Shown here: piece after piece, positions 1-7,744 of the stretch | Position numbering within the stretch: position 1 is the first letter of the stretch | Layout of the letters: each line of letters opens with the position of its first letter | Source of the DNA: an uncultured Oscillospiraceae bacterium | GTDB taxonomy: Bacteria > Bacillota > Clostridia > Oscillospirales > Ruminococcaceae | DNA: 64,000 nt | Assembly: GCA_949745795.1 (NCBI GenBank) | Contig: CATKAZ010000096.1 | Coordinates: 34,006-98,005 of the forward strand | Direction of reading: 5' to 3' | Notes under the pieces: generated by a model | What the model was told of the DNA's origin: nothing | Seen by the model: the letters and a program-made list of their open reading frames with translations, nothing else | Database searches by the model: none | Program-made: the position numbers and the translations under genes

Positions 1-1149
1 CGAAGAATTACTCTGGATTATATTATTGAAGGGTATAGCCGCATGAAGCTATCAAAGCTTCGTCCTGAAATACTTAATATTCTAAGAATCGGGATTTATC
101 AGCTTAAGTTTATGGATAATATTCCTGACAGTGCGGCGGTGAATGAAAGTGTAAATATTGCCGGAAAGTTAAAGCTTGGCGGTCTTTCTGGATTTGTAAA
201 TGCGGTATTAAGAAATTTTTTACGAGACGGTAAACAGATAAAATATCCGGAAAATAATATTAAAAAATTGTCGGTTGAATATTCTGCACCGGAATGGCTT
301 GTTAATTTGCTTTTGGAAAATTATTCTGACAGTCAGACTGCTTCACTGCTTGAGAGTTCGGTTAAAAAGCCTCCCGTCACTATAAGGTTAAATAATCTTA
401 AAGGTGAAGCATCTCAAATAATTGAAAAGCTTTCGGATTTTTCTCCTGAAAGTACGGCAATTGACGGGTGTTTTAAAATCAGTTACAGCGATGTTACGAA
501 AACACAAGCCTTTAAGAACGGTTTTTTTCATGTTCAGGATATTGCTTCTCAGCTTTGCTGTATGGCATTGAATCCTAAAGAAGGAGAAACAGTACTTGAT
601 TTGTGTTCTGCCCCGGGTGGAAAAGCATTTACTCTTGCAGAGCTTATGAATGATAAAGGCAGAATATTAGCTTTTGATATCCATGCAAATAGAGTAAAAC
701 TTATTAAAAACGGTGCAGACAGACTGGGAATAAGCTGTATTGAAGCCAAAACTGGAAACGCTTCGGTTTTTGATAAGAATATTCCGATGGCAGATAAGAT
801 TTTATGTGATGTACCGTGCTCCGGTCTTGGAGTGATCAGACGCAAGCCGGAAATTAAGTATAAACACTTTGAGGAATTTGAAAGACTTCCGGAAATTCAG
901 TATAAAATATTGGAAAATGCAGTAAAATATTTAAAACCGGGCGGAGAACTGGTTTATTCAACATGTACTGTTAATCCTGTTGAAAATGATCGGGTTATTG
1001 ATAGATTTTTAATGGAAAATAAAAATTTTGAGGGAATAAAATTTCTTGAGGAATTGGGTACACCATTTGGCGATTTTAAAGTAACGCTTTTTCCGGAGAA
1101 CTTTAACAGTGATGGTTTTTTTATTTCTAAAATAAAAAGGACGGAATAA
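1..1149 (+). CDS. rsmB: 16S rRNA m5C967 methyltransferase RsmB (5' partial)
   Basis: SAM-dependent methyltransferase of the RsmB/Sun family, which methylates a cytosine of 16S rRNA. The frame is open from base 1, and the residues before the first ATG at 43 (LDYIIEGYSR) fit the family's NusB-like N-terminal domain, so the true start lies outside the window. The SAM site DLCSAPGGKAFTL, the DVPCSGLGVIRRKPE motif with one catalytic Cys and the YSTCTVNPVEND motif with the other are all present. It ends two bases before rlmN, so the two are probably co-transcribed. The product is recognised with high confidence; only the N-terminus is missing. Confidence 0.93.
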   Translation, partial: RRITLDYIIEGYSRMKLSKLRPEILNILRIGIYQLKFMDNIPDSAAVNESVNIAGKLKLGGLSGFVNAVLRNFLRDGKQIKYPENNIKKLSVEYSAPEWLVNLLLENYSDSQTASLLESSVKKPPVTIRLNNLKGEASQIIEKLSDFSPESTAIDGCFKISYSDVTKTQAFKNGFFHVQDIASQLCCMALNPKEGETVLDLCSAPGGKAFTLAELMNDKGRILAFDIHANRVKLIKNGADRLGISCIEAKTGNASVFDKNIPMADKILCDVPCSGLGVIRRKPEIKYKHFEEFERLPEIQYKILENAVKYLKPGGELVYSTCTVNPVENDRVIDRFLMENKNFEGIKFLEELGTPFGDFKVTLFPENFNSDGFFISKIKRTE

Positions 1150-1151
1150 AT

Positions 1152-2186
1152 TTGGAGAAAATAGATATTTTATCCTTGACTCTCACGGAACTTGAAATGG
1201 AAATGATAAATCTGGGAGAGAAAAAATTCAGGGCAAAGCAGGTTTTTCAGTGGCTGCATGTTAAGCAGATAAAGGATTTTAGTGAAATGAGTAATATTTC
1301 ATTGGAATTACGTACAAAAATCAGCGAGCATTTTTGTTTAAAATCACTAAATATGGTAAGAAGGCTTGAATCTAGTATAGATAATACTGTAAAATATCTA
1401 TATGAGCTTTCTGATGGTACGTTTGTTGAAACAGTTCTTATGGAATATAATTACGGACTGAGTATCTGTGTGTCTACCCAGGTAGGGTGCAGAATGGGCT
1501 GTAAATTTTGTGCGTCAACAATAGCAGGATTTGAAAGAAACCTTGAACCTTCTGAAATTCTTCTTCAGATTTATGAAACTCAAAGAGACTGCGGAAAGCG
1601 TATATCTGGTATTGTGCTTATGGGAATAGGGGAGCCGCTTGATAATTATAAAAACGTTGTGAAATTTTTGGAGCTTGTTTCTGCCTCCGAAGGATTCGGA
1701 CTGAGTCTCAGACATGTTACTCTTTCAACATGCGGAATAGTTCCGAAGATTCGGGAGCTTGCAGATTTACAGCTTGGACTTACACTGTCTGTTTCGCTTC
1801 ACTGTGCAGACAATGACGGCAGAAGTGAAATAATGCCTGTAAATAAATCCTATAACGTAACAGAGCTTATAGACGCTACAAAGGAATATATCAGAAAAAC
1901 CGGTCGGCGTGTTACTTATGAATACGCAGTTATTGACAATGTAAATTCGCTTAAAGGGGACGCTGAAAAGCTTGCTCACCTGATAAAGGGAATAAACTGT
2001 CATGTTAATTTAATACCGATTAATTCAGTAAAGGAAAGAAATTATAAATCAAGCCGTGAATCGGCTTTGCTGTTTCGGAAATACCTAACTGAGCTTGGAA
2101 TTAATGCAACTGTCCGCAGAACGCTGGGCAGTGATATTGATGCCGCATGCGGTCAGCTCAGGCGTGAAGCATCAAAAATAAAATAG
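1152..2186 (+). CDS. rlmN: Dual-specificity rRNA/tRNA m2A methyltransferase RlmN
   Basis: Radical SAM enzyme that methylates A2503 of 23S rRNA and A37 of some tRNAs. The 344 residues are the family's usual length. The cluster-binding motif CRMGCKFCAS (C-x3-C-x2-C) is clear, followed by the GIGEPLDNY motif, and the C-terminal RRTLGSDIDAACGQLR holds the conserved methyl-carrying Cys. The start is TTG at 1152, directly after the rsmB stop, so expression is likely coupled to rsmB. It sits between rsmB and prpC, the usual Firmicutes order. Confidence 0.95.
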   Translation: MEKIDILSLTLTELEMEMINLGEKKFRAKQVFQWLHVKQIKDFSEMSNISLELRTKISEHFCLKSLNMVRRLESSIDNTVKYLYELSDGTFVETVLMEYNYGLSICVSTQVGCRMGCKFCASTIAGFERNLEPSEILLQIYETQRDCGKRISGIVLMGIGEPLDNYKNVVKFLELVSASEGFGLSLRHVTLSTCGIVPKIRELADLQLGLTLSVSLHCADNDGRSEIMPVNKSYNVTELIDATKEYIRKTGRRVTYEYAVIDNVNSLKGDAEKLAHLIKGINCHVNLIPINSVKERNYKSSRESALLFRKYLTELGINATVRRTLGSDIDAACGQLRREASKIK

Positions 2187-2206
2187 AGAATTAGAGGTGA
2201 AGGATA

Positions 2207-2932
2207 TTGAAGTATGTCAGCGCTACTGATATAGGACTTGTCAGGGAAGAAAATCAGGATATGGTAAAGGTAGAGGAATTCTATGGTAACGTACTCGCTG
2301 TTGTTTGTGACGGTATGGGCGGAGAGCGCTCAGGACAGGACGCCAGCAGAATTGCTATAAAGGAATTTTTTGAACGGTTTGATTCGGGGTATTCGCCGTA
2401 TCTTGACACTATAGGCGTGAGACAGCTTATGACAGCCTCAGTATCTGCTGCCAATTCGGTTATATATACAACAGCAAGAATGAATTACAGAAGCTTTGGT
2501 ATGGGTACTACTTGTGTTGCGGCTTATATAGATGATAAATATATTTATATTTTGAATGTAGGCGACAGCCGAGCGTACTATATTGACGAAAGCGGTTTAC
2601 ATCAGATAACATCTGATCACACATTGGTAAATCTTCTTCTAATGCAGGGTAAAATAGAACCTGATGAGGTGCATACGCATCCTAAAAGAAATATGCTTAC
2701 TAAAGCCGTAGGCGTTGAAAAGGTAATAAAGCCTGATTTTTTCCGAATGAAACGTGATGAAAAATTAACTCTTCTTTTGTGTTCTGACGGATTATCAAGC
2801 TATTGCAGTGACAACGAAATATTTAATATAATAAAATCGACTCCTTTAGAGGAAGTCACCGGTGCGCTTATTGACCTTGCACTCAGCAAGGGCGGACGGG
2901 ATAATATAACCCTTGCGGTAATAACAGACTGA
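2207..2932 (+). CDS. prpC: PP2C-family Ser/Thr protein phosphatase PrpC/Stp
   Basis: Metal-dependent phosphatase that opposes the PrkC kinase encoded next. The PP2C metal-binding motifs are in order: DIGLVREENQD near the N-terminus, CDGMGG at about residue 36, SDGLSSY at about 195 and GGRDNITL at the C-terminus. It starts at TTG 2207, preceded by a GAGGTGAAGG ribosome site at 2195-2203. At 241 residues it is typical for bacterial stand-alone PP2C enzymes. The prpC-prkC-rsgA order is conserved in Firmicutes, where the pair controls envelope and translation-related phosphorylation. Confidence 0.94.
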   Translation: MKYVSATDIGLVREENQDMVKVEEFYGNVLAVVCDGMGGERSGQDASRIAIKEFFERFDSGYSPYLDTIGVRQLMTASVSAANSVIYTTARMNYRSFGMGTTCVAAYIDDKYIYILNVGDSRAYYIDESGLHQITSDHTLVNLLLMQGKIEPDEVHTHPKRNMLTKAVGVEKVIKPDFFRMKRDEKLTLLLCSDGLSSYCSDNEIFNIIKSTPLEEVTGALIDLALSKGGRDNITLAVITD

Positions 2933-2957
2933 TATAAACAGGAGTGTGGAGAATATA

Positions 2958-5123
2958 ATGGATAAGAACATTGGAAAGAAATTGGACGGACGTTATGAGA
3001 TTACAGAGCTTATCGGCGAAGGCGGAATGGCGGACGTTTATAAAGCTGTTGATATTGTAGATAACAAAATTATTGCAGTAAAGATTTTGAAAAAGGAATT
3101 TGCCGAAAGCGAAGAATTTTTAAGAAGATTCCGCAATGAATCCAAAGCAATAGCTGTTTTATCTCATCCGAATATTGTAAAAATTTATGATGTGGGATTT
3201 TCGGAAAAGATACAATTTATTGTAATGGAGTATATTGACGGTATTACTCTTAAAGAATATATGGAAAACGAGCGTGTTCTTAGCTGGAAGGATGCTGTTC
3301 ATTTTGTGACACAGATTCTGAGAGCGCTTCAGCATGCTCATGAAAGAGGTATTGTACACAGAGATATTAAGCCGCAGAACATAATGATGTTTACAGACGG
3401 TACTATAAAGGTCATGGATTTCGGTATTGCAAAATTTGCCAGAGAAGAGGGCAAAACCGCAACCGATCAGGCTATAGGTACTGTTCACTATATAAGTCCG
3501 GAACAGGCCAGAGGAGATATTACCGACGCTAAAAGTGATTTATATTCCGTAGGCGTTATGCTGTATGAAATGCTGACAGGTCAAAAGCCTTTTGATACTG
3601 ATAATCCGGTGTCAATTGCGGTAATGCATATGCATAATATTGCCGAACTTCCAAGAAGAATTAATCCGGATATTCCAACTCCTTTGGAGGAAATTATAGT
3701 TCATGCAATGGAAAAAAATCCTGATGACAGATATCAGACAGCAATTGAAATGATGCGGGATATTGATCGTTTTAAGGCTGATCCCGATGTAAAATTCGGT
3801 TATATTACACGCAGTCAGGAAACAGACGCCGCTACAAGATACTTTGCCGCTGTAAATGATACTCCGGAAGAAACATATAATAATGAAAAAGATCAGGGTG
3901 AAATTGATACTTATAATCATAATGATATATATGAAGATACTTATGATGAGGATTATACTGATTTTGATGAGGAGGAAAGACCTGCTAAGAAGTCTCTTTT
4001 TGTACCTATTCTTTCAGCAGTTACGGTTGTTGTAATAATGGTTGCGGTATTTTTTATCGCTACACTCGTTAAAGGCGTTTTCTCGGGTGACGGGCAAAAG
4101 AATTCTTCAGAATTTGCAATGCCGAACCTTGTCGGGATGGATTACAATCAGGCTCATGAAGCATATCCTAATCTTGATATACAGTTTGAAGCTACCGAGT
4201 GGTCTGAATTGGAAAAGGATAAAATTTTTGCACAGAATATCCCTGAGGGTGATGGTGTTAAAAAGGGTGAAGTTGTAAAAGTTAAAGTAAGCTTGGGCTC
4301 TAAAACCGTTAAAGTTCCAAACGTAAAAAATTATCATTATACTACGGCCGGAGATCTTCTGAGAGCTCAGGGACTTGAAGTTGAATTCCAATATCAGTCT
4401 AATGATGAAGTCGATGAGGAATTGGTTATTGATACTGAACCTTCTGCATTGGAAGAAGTACAGCCCGGATCTACAATACTGGTTTATGTAAGCAAGGGTT
4501 CGGAAATCGAGGAAATAGAAATGCTGGATTTTGTTGGTCAAAATATTAAGGACGCAAAGGTACAGTGCGGCGTTTGGGGACTGACCGTAAAAACTAAAAA
4601 GCAAGATTCCGGAGAAGAAGAAGGAACAATCCTGAAGCAGAGTATTGAAGAGGGCGAAAAAATTCCGGCGGATTCTACGATTATATTTACTGTAAGTACC
4701 GGAAAAGAGCCGGAGGGTGATGTTGAAATGAAGTTTTACTTCCCAAGCAGCGCTACGGGAAGATTTACCATTACCGCTTATCAGAACGGAGTGGCAATTT
4801 ATGAAAGCTTTACACTGTCGGCGGATTATTCAAAAGAAAATCTTATTACGGTACGGGGAAAAGGAAAAGACGCAACAATTACTATGGTTTTGACAAATTT
4901 GAGTAATAATCTTACCTGCGAGTTGGGACGTTACAGTATGAATTTTGAAGAAGGAACATTCTCGATAATTGACGAGGATATTGACAGAGCATTCCAGACT
5001 GTTGATGGACTATATGTAGAGCCTACGGACGCTCCGCCGGTTCAACAGCCTACAGATGCTCCGCAGGATCAGACAGATGCTCCGGTAGCGAATGATGATT
5101 CGTCCGGAGAAGGTGAAGAATAA
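2958..5123 (+). CDS. prkC: Ser/Thr kinase with PASTA domains, PrkC/StkP type
   Basis: Membrane Hanks-type kinase that senses peptidoglycan fragments through external PASTA repeats. The kinase domain (about residues 10-275) shows the GEGGMADVYKA loop, the AVKILKK lysine, HRDIKPQNIM, DFGIAKF and GTVHYISPEQARG. An acidic Asp/Glu/Tyr-rich linker leads to one transmembrane helix at about 346-368, then three PASTA repeats and a tail with TDAP repeats. ATG 2958 is chosen over the in-frame GTG at 2946 because a GGAG site at 2948-2951 is well spaced for it and too close to serve the GTG. The C-terminal domain after the PASTA repeats (about 590-690) is not recognised. Confidence 0.94.
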   Translation: MDKNIGKKLDGRYEITELIGEGGMADVYKAVDIVDNKIIAVKILKKEFAESEEFLRRFRNESKAIAVLSHPNIVKIYDVGFSEKIQFIVMEYIDGITLKEYMENERVLSWKDAVHFVTQILRALQHAHERGIVHRDIKPQNIMMFTDGTIKVMDFGIAKFAREEGKTATDQAIGTVHYISPEQARGDITDAKSDLYSVGVMLYEMLTGQKPFDTDNPVSIAVMHMHNIAELPRRINPDIPTPLEEIIVHAMEKNPDDRYQTAIEMMRDIDRFKADPDVKFGYITRSQETDAATRYFAAVNDTPEETYNNEKDQGEIDTYNHNDIYEDTYDEDYTDFDEEERPAKKSLFVPILSAVTVVVIMVAVFFIATLVKGVFSGDGQKNSSEFAMPNLVGMDYNQAHEAYPNLDIQFEATEWSELEKDKIFAQNIPEGDGVKKGEVVKVKVSLGSKTVKVPNVKNYHYTTAGDLLRAQGLEVEFQYQSNDEVDEELVIDTEPSALEEVQPGSTILVYVSKGSEIEEIEMLDFVGQNIKDAKVQCGVWGLTVKTKKQDSGEEEGTILKQSIEEGEKIPADSTIIFTVSTGKEPEGDVEMKFYFPSSATGRFTITAYQNGVAIYESFTLSADYSKENLITVRGKGKDATITMVLTNLSNNLTCELGRYSMNFEEGTFSIIDEDIDRAFQTVDGLYVEPTDAPPVQQPTDAPQDQTDAPVANDDSSGEGEE

Positions 5124-5124
5124 C

Positions 5125-5985
5125 ATGCAGGGTATTATAGTAAAATCAATCGGAGGACTCTACTTTGCAGAGTCCTCCGACACCATATTTGAATGTAAGG
5201 CAAGAGGAGTTTTCAGAAAAAAAGGCATTGTTCCGTGCGTAGGGGACAGAGCTGAATTTGCAAACGGAGTAATAACTGAAATACTTCCGAGAAAAAATTA
5301 TATTATCAGACCTCCTCTTGCAAATCTTGATCAATTGATATTTGTGGTTTCGGTTACGGAACCGTCACCCAATCTGTTAATTCTCGATAAATTTATTGCA
5401 GTTGCGGAATATCAGAATATTGAGCCTGTGATAGTATTGACAAAGGTTGACCTTGAAGGCTATGACAATATACTTGATATATATCGTCAGGCAGGAATTA
5501 ATGTTTATATAATTGATTATAACAGTGAAAATCCCGCAGACCGGATAAGACAGCTTTTAAAGGATAAAATAAGTGCCTTTACGGGAAACAGCGGCGCAGG
5601 AAAATCAACTCTTCTCAATGAAGTGTGCGGAGATTTTAACATTCCGACAGGTGAAATAAGTCAGAAACTGGGAAGGGGCAAGCATACTACCCGACATGCT
5701 GAACTTTATAAAATGCCATGGGGCGGATATATCGCAGATACTCCCGGATTTTCAACCTTTGAAACAAATAAGTATAATATTATCAAAAAAGAAGAGCTTG
5801 CCGGATGCTTCAGAGAATTTACAAAATTTGACGGGGATTGTAAATTCCGTGACTGTTCGCATACTAAGGAAAAGGGATGCCGTATTATTGAGGCCGTAAG
5901 TAACGGTGATATACCGAAAAGCAGACATGAAAGCTATTGCTGTATGTACGAGGAAGCTAAACAAATAAAAGAATGGGAGCTGTAG
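5125..5985 (+). CDS. rsgA: Ribosome small-subunit-dependent GTPase RsgA
   Basis: Circularly permuted GTPase that helps late maturation of the 30S subunit. It has an N-terminal OB fold (about residues 1-65), G4 motif LTKVDL, then G1 GNSGAGKSTLLNE and G3 DTPGF, and a C-terminal zinc site CKFRDCSHTKEKGC. ATG 5125 directly follows the prkC stop and has a GGTGA ribosome site inside the prkC end; an in-frame ATG at 5092 would overlap prkC and lacks such a site. Co-transcribed with prpC-prkC, consistent with RsgA being a known PrkC target in Firmicutes. Confidence 0.94.
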   Translation: MQGIIVKSIGGLYFAESSDTIFECKARGVFRKKGIVPCVGDRAEFANGVITEILPRKNYIIRPPLANLDQLIFVVSVTEPSPNLLILDKFIAVAEYQNIEPVIVLTKVDLEGYDNILDIYRQAGINVYIIDYNSENPADRIRQLLKDKISAFTGNSGAGKSTLLNEVCGDFNIPTGEISQKLGRGKHTTRHAELYKMPWGGYIADTPGFSTFETNKYNIIKKEELAGCFREFTKFDGDCKFRDCSHTKEKGCRIIEAVSNGDIPKSRHESYCCMYEEAKQIKEWEL

Positions 5986-5988
5986 TTA

Positions 5989-6630
5989 TTGGGACAGAAT
6001 ATTAAATGCTATATTTTTGCAGGTTCGCCGGACGCCGAATGTTCCGGGGTTGAATTTGACCGGCATAGTTATGTTATCTGTGCTGACGGCGGATATGCTT
6101 TGGCCAAAAAAATGGGTATAAAGCCTGATGTAATCATCGGGGATTTTGATACTTATAAGTCGCAGCTTCCGGAAAACTGTGAAATTATACGGCATCCCGC
6201 AGAGAAAGACGATACGGATACAATGCTTGCAGTAAAGCTTGCGTTAAACAGAGGGTTTAGGCATCTGGTTATATGCGGTGCGATCGGCGGCAGACTTGAC
6301 CATACTATGGCAAACATTCAAACTTTAAGATACATTTTCAAGCACGGCGCTTACGGAGAGCTTGCCGGAGACGGAAGTTATGTTACCATGCAGGGACCGG
6401 GCGTTAAGGTATACAGCCGTATGAGCGGATATTACTTTTCAATGTTCTCATATACTGAGGAATGCACAGGTATTACTGCCACAGGATTTCAGTATCCTTT
6501 GAAAAATGCCGTACTGAAAAGCAGTTTTCCATTGGGAGTAAGCAATAAGGTTACAGGTAAATCAGGTATTGTATCACTGGAAAAAGGCATTTTATTGATA
6601 ATTTTTTCAAAAGATATGAACCAAAATTGA
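5989..6630 (+). CDS. thiN: Thiamine pyrophosphokinase
   Basis: Transfers pyrophosphate from ATP to thiamine to make the cofactor TPP. Family motifs are GDFDTYKSQ at about residue 45, the acidic DDTDTMLAVK metal site and GAIGGRLDHTMANIQ. The start is TTG 5989, three bases after the rsgA stop, with a GGGAG site at 5975-5979. In Bacillus the order is rsgA-rpe-thiN-spoVM; rpe (ribulose-phosphate epimerase) is absent here, so rsgA and thiN abut. A TPP riboswitch is not seen upstream, as expected for an internal operon gene. Confidence 0.9.
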   Translation: MGQNIKCYIFAGSPDAECSGVEFDRHSYVICADGGYALAKKMGIKPDVIIGDFDTYKSQLPENCEIIRHPAEKDDTDTMLAVKLALNRGFRHLVICGAIGGRLDHTMANIQTLRYIFKHGAYGELAGDGSYVTMQGPGVKVYSRMSGYYFSMFSYTEECTGITATGFQYPLKNAVLKSSFPLGVSNKVTGKSGIVSLEKGILLIIFSKDMNQN

Positions 6631-6674
6631 AAATCCGAATATAATGGAGTATAAACTTGATTGGAGGGAATGCA

Positions 6675-6764
6675 ATGAAAATAGTTGTTATTAAAAGTCC
6701 GAAATTTTTGTCAGGTATACTTAGAGTTATTTTCAAAATTAAAAAGGAAGAACCAACAGAATAG
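6675..6764 (+). CDS. spoVM: Stage V sporulation protein SpoVM (29 aa)
   Basis: A 29-residue amphipathic peptide with the family pattern MK-x3-IK-x-PKFLSGILRVIFK; the PKFL-[GS]-GI-[LV]-R core matches SpoVM, which binds the convex forespore membrane and anchors the coat protein SpoIVA. A strong GGAGGGA ribosome site at 6663-6669 precedes ATG 6675. Its place immediately after the thiamine pyrophosphokinase gene is the position spoVM holds in Bacillus. It is longer at the C-terminus (KIKKEEPTE) than the 26-residue Bacillus peptide. Its presence suggests the organism belongs to a spore-forming lineage. Confidence 0.85.
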   Translation: MKIVVIKSPKFLSGILRVIFKIKKEEPTE

Positions 6765-6776
6765 TAAAACATAAAA

Positions 6777-6807
6777 AAGGGACTTTTTCAATTGTGAAAA
6801 GTCCCTT
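6777..6807. terminator. Bidirectional intrinsic terminator
   Basis: Inverted repeat AAGGGACTTTTTCA / TGAAAAGTCCCTT with A-rich left and T-rich right flanks. It lies between the converging ends of spoVM (+) and the small gene at 6814 (-) and can serve both. Confidence 0.8.
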
Positions 6808-6813
6808 GATTCT

Positions 6814-7026
6814 TTATTTATTTTGTTCCATTTCGTTTCTTAGATTTTTTAAATTTTGGTTGCAGTAATATAATATTTCGTGCATAAGATTTACTCCGTA
6901 AGAGAAGTTATCACCGTCAGCAGGATTTAAGTCAGTACGGTAGGCAAGTATAAATAGAATTTCTTCAACTCCTCTTGATATTCTTAGAGTATTGTCAAGC
7001 TTATTAATTACATCTAAATCGGTCAT
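6814..7026 (-). CDS. Small helical protein of unknown function (70 aa)
   Basis: Not recognised. The 70-residue product is predicted mostly helical and polar (start MTDLDVINKLDNTL) with no signal or membrane segment. The start at 7026 is preferred because AAAGGAAATTAAAT supplies a ribosome site; an in-frame ATG at 7056 sits over a strong plus-strand promoter and lacks one. It is divergent from the first small-RNA unit at 7085 and converges on spoVM across a shared terminator. The four following minus-strand features are repressor genes, so it may belong to the same array, but it has no ribbon-helix-helix pattern itself. Confidence 0.55.
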   Translation of the reverse strand: MTDLDVINKLDNTLRISRGVEEILFILAYRTDLNPADGDNFSYGVNLMHEILYYCNQNLKNLRNEMEQNK

Positions 7027-7049
7027 ATTTAATTTCCTTTCTGTTTTTA

Positions 7050-7078
7050 TTGACAACCCACGAAAGGAATGCTATAAT
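7050..7078 (+). promoter_or_regulatory. Sigma-A promoter of small RNA unit 1
   Basis: Perfect consensus: TTGACA at 7050-7055, 17-bp spacer, TATAAT at 7073-7078. An imperfect inverted repeat, CCCACGAAAGGAAT (7057-7070) and ATTCCTTTCGAGGG (7091-7104), brackets the -10 box and could be an operator. No open reading frame follows before the terminator. Confidence 0.8.
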
Positions 7079-7084
7079 AGATTT

Positions 7085-7161
7085 AGCAGATTCCTTTCGA
7101 GGGTTTGTGTGTATAACGGTAACGCTTAACTTGCGATGTGGGGCGTTATCGTTATTTTTTT
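7085..7161 (+). ncRNA. Candidate small RNA 1 (promoter-terminator unit)
   Basis: About 77 nt from the predicted start to an intrinsic terminator. The terminator is a 12-bp stem (TAACGGTAACGC at 7114-7125 with GCGTTATCGTTA at 7143-7154) followed by a T run. The 5' part contains CCTTTCGAGG, able to form a UUCG tetraloop hairpin. No start codon with a ribosome site is visible. The 5' 30 nt are identical to unit 2 at 7445, which argues for selection on the RNA. The terminator overlaps the 3' end of the converging repressor gene. Transcription itself is inferred, not shown. Confidence 0.55.
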
Positions 7162-7328
7162 ATATCAGACTTTAATTTTTCAATCCCTCTGCGAACGGCT
7201 TCGGCTTTTTCAACATTTTCCTGCTTGCAATAAGCTTTTAATGTTTCAAAGCTTTCATTGTCAAGCCTTACAGTTATTCTTTCGCTTTTAGGATTTTCAA
7301 TTTTAGGTCTGCCTGTTCGTGGACTCAT
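7152..7328 (-). CDS. Ribbon-helix-helix repressor, paralogue 1 (58 aa)
   Basis: A 58-residue protein with a short basic lead (MSPRTGRPKIENPKSERI), a beta strand ITVRLD and two helices ending in KAEAVRRGIEKL, the CopG/Arc/MetJ-like ribbon-helix-helix pattern. Such proteins bind DNA as dimers on repeated half-sites. ATG 7328 has the extended ribosome site GTGAGGTGAAAAC. Its promoter carries two identical TGGCAGACATA repeats around the -10 box, consistent with autorepression. It is a paralogue of the genes at 7513 and 7745. No toxin gene neighbours it, so a plain antitoxin role is not supported. Confidence 0.75.
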   Translation of the reverse strand: MSPRTGRPKIENPKSERITVRLDNESFETLKAYCKQENVEKAEAVRRGIEKLKSDIKK

Positions 7329-7343
7329 GTTTTCACCTCACTT

Positions 7344-7391
7344 TATGTCTGCCACTAAAAACATTATAAACTATGTCTGCCAAAAAGTCAA
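7344..7391 (-). promoter_or_regulatory. Promoter and direct-repeat operator of repressor 1
   Basis: On the minus strand, TTGACT (7386-7391), 17-bp spacer, TATAAT (7363-7368). The 11-base repeat TGGCAGACATA occurs twice in the same orientation (plus-strand positions 7372-7382 and 7344-7354), 28 bp apart, on either side of the -10 box. This is the geometry expected of a ribbon-helix-helix operator. Confidence 0.7.
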
Positions 7392-7408
7392 TACTTTTTT
7401 AAAAAATA

Positions 7409-7438
7409 TTGACTTCTTCCCCAAAATAATGCTATAAT
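7409..7438 (+). promoter_or_regulatory. Promoter of small RNA unit 2
   Basis: TTGACT at 7409-7414, 18-bp spacer, TATAAT at 7433-7438. It is back to back with the repressor 1 promoter (its -35 ends at 7391), so one bound repressor could affect both directions. Confidence 0.7.
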
Positions 7439-7444
7439 AGATTT

Positions 7445-7521
7445 AGCAGATTCCTTTCGAGGGTTTGTTGTTGTAACGGTAACGCTTTGTTTTCGATTGT
7501 GGGGCGTTATCGTTATTTTTT
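7445..7521 (+). ncRNA. Candidate small RNA 2 (promoter-terminator unit)
   Basis: About 77 nt, same architecture as unit 1. From the -10 box through GGGTTTGT the two units are identical for over 35 bases, then they share the terminator arms TAACGGTAACGC (7474-7485) and GCGTTATCGTTA (7504-7515) while the 18-base terminator loop differs. Conserved stem with a variable loop suggests the loop may be the specific part. The terminator contains the stop codon of repressor 2, encoded on the other strand. Function unknown. Confidence 0.55.
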
Positions 7522-7683
7522 TCCCTCAAGCAGTAAATAAATACCTTGCCTTATTGCTTCACCTTTGGTTATTCCGTGTTCTTCACAATACTTTTTTAAT
7601 TTGGCTTCTGTTTGTGCATCAAGACGAATGCTGTAGCGAATATTCTTTGGATTTTCTGCTTTAGGACGTCCTATTTGTGACAT
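7513..7683 (-). CDS. Ribbon-helix-helix repressor, paralogue 2 (56 aa)
   Basis: A 56-residue protein beginning MSQIGRPKAENPKNIRYSI, with strand YSIRLD and helices through TKGEAIRQGIYLLLE, the same fold pattern as paralogues 1 and 3. ATG 7683 is chosen from GTGAGGTG just upstream; the frame stays open to 7821 but that extension runs through the promoter. It shares the GRPK-x-ENPK lead with paralogue 1. The gene converges with small RNA 2. Partner or target genes are not known; autorepression is the simplest role. Confidence 0.75.
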   Translation of the reverse strand: MSQIGRPKAENPKNIRYSIRLDAQTEAKLKKYCEEHGITKGEAIRQGIYLLLEGKK

Positions 7684-7694
7684 ATGACACCTCA

Positions 7695-7740
7695 CTTTCT
7701 GCCACACTATTATTATACAGTATGCGTGACAAAAAGTCAA
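7695..7740 (-). promoter_or_regulatory. Promoter of repressor 2
   Basis: Minus strand TTGACT (7735-7740), 17-bp spacer, TATAAT (7712-7717). Two weakly similar elements (plus strand TATGCGTGACA at 7721-7731 and CTTTCTGCCA at 7695-7704) occupy the positions held by exact repeats in the paralogous promoters; the match is poor here. Confidence 0.6.
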
Positions 7741-7744
7741 TACT

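Noticed and set aside
549-845. Minus-strand frame of 98 codons in rsmB, and many similar frames opposite other genes
   Set aside because: They lie wholly within strongly conserved genes on the other strand and lack ribosome sites or family patterns.
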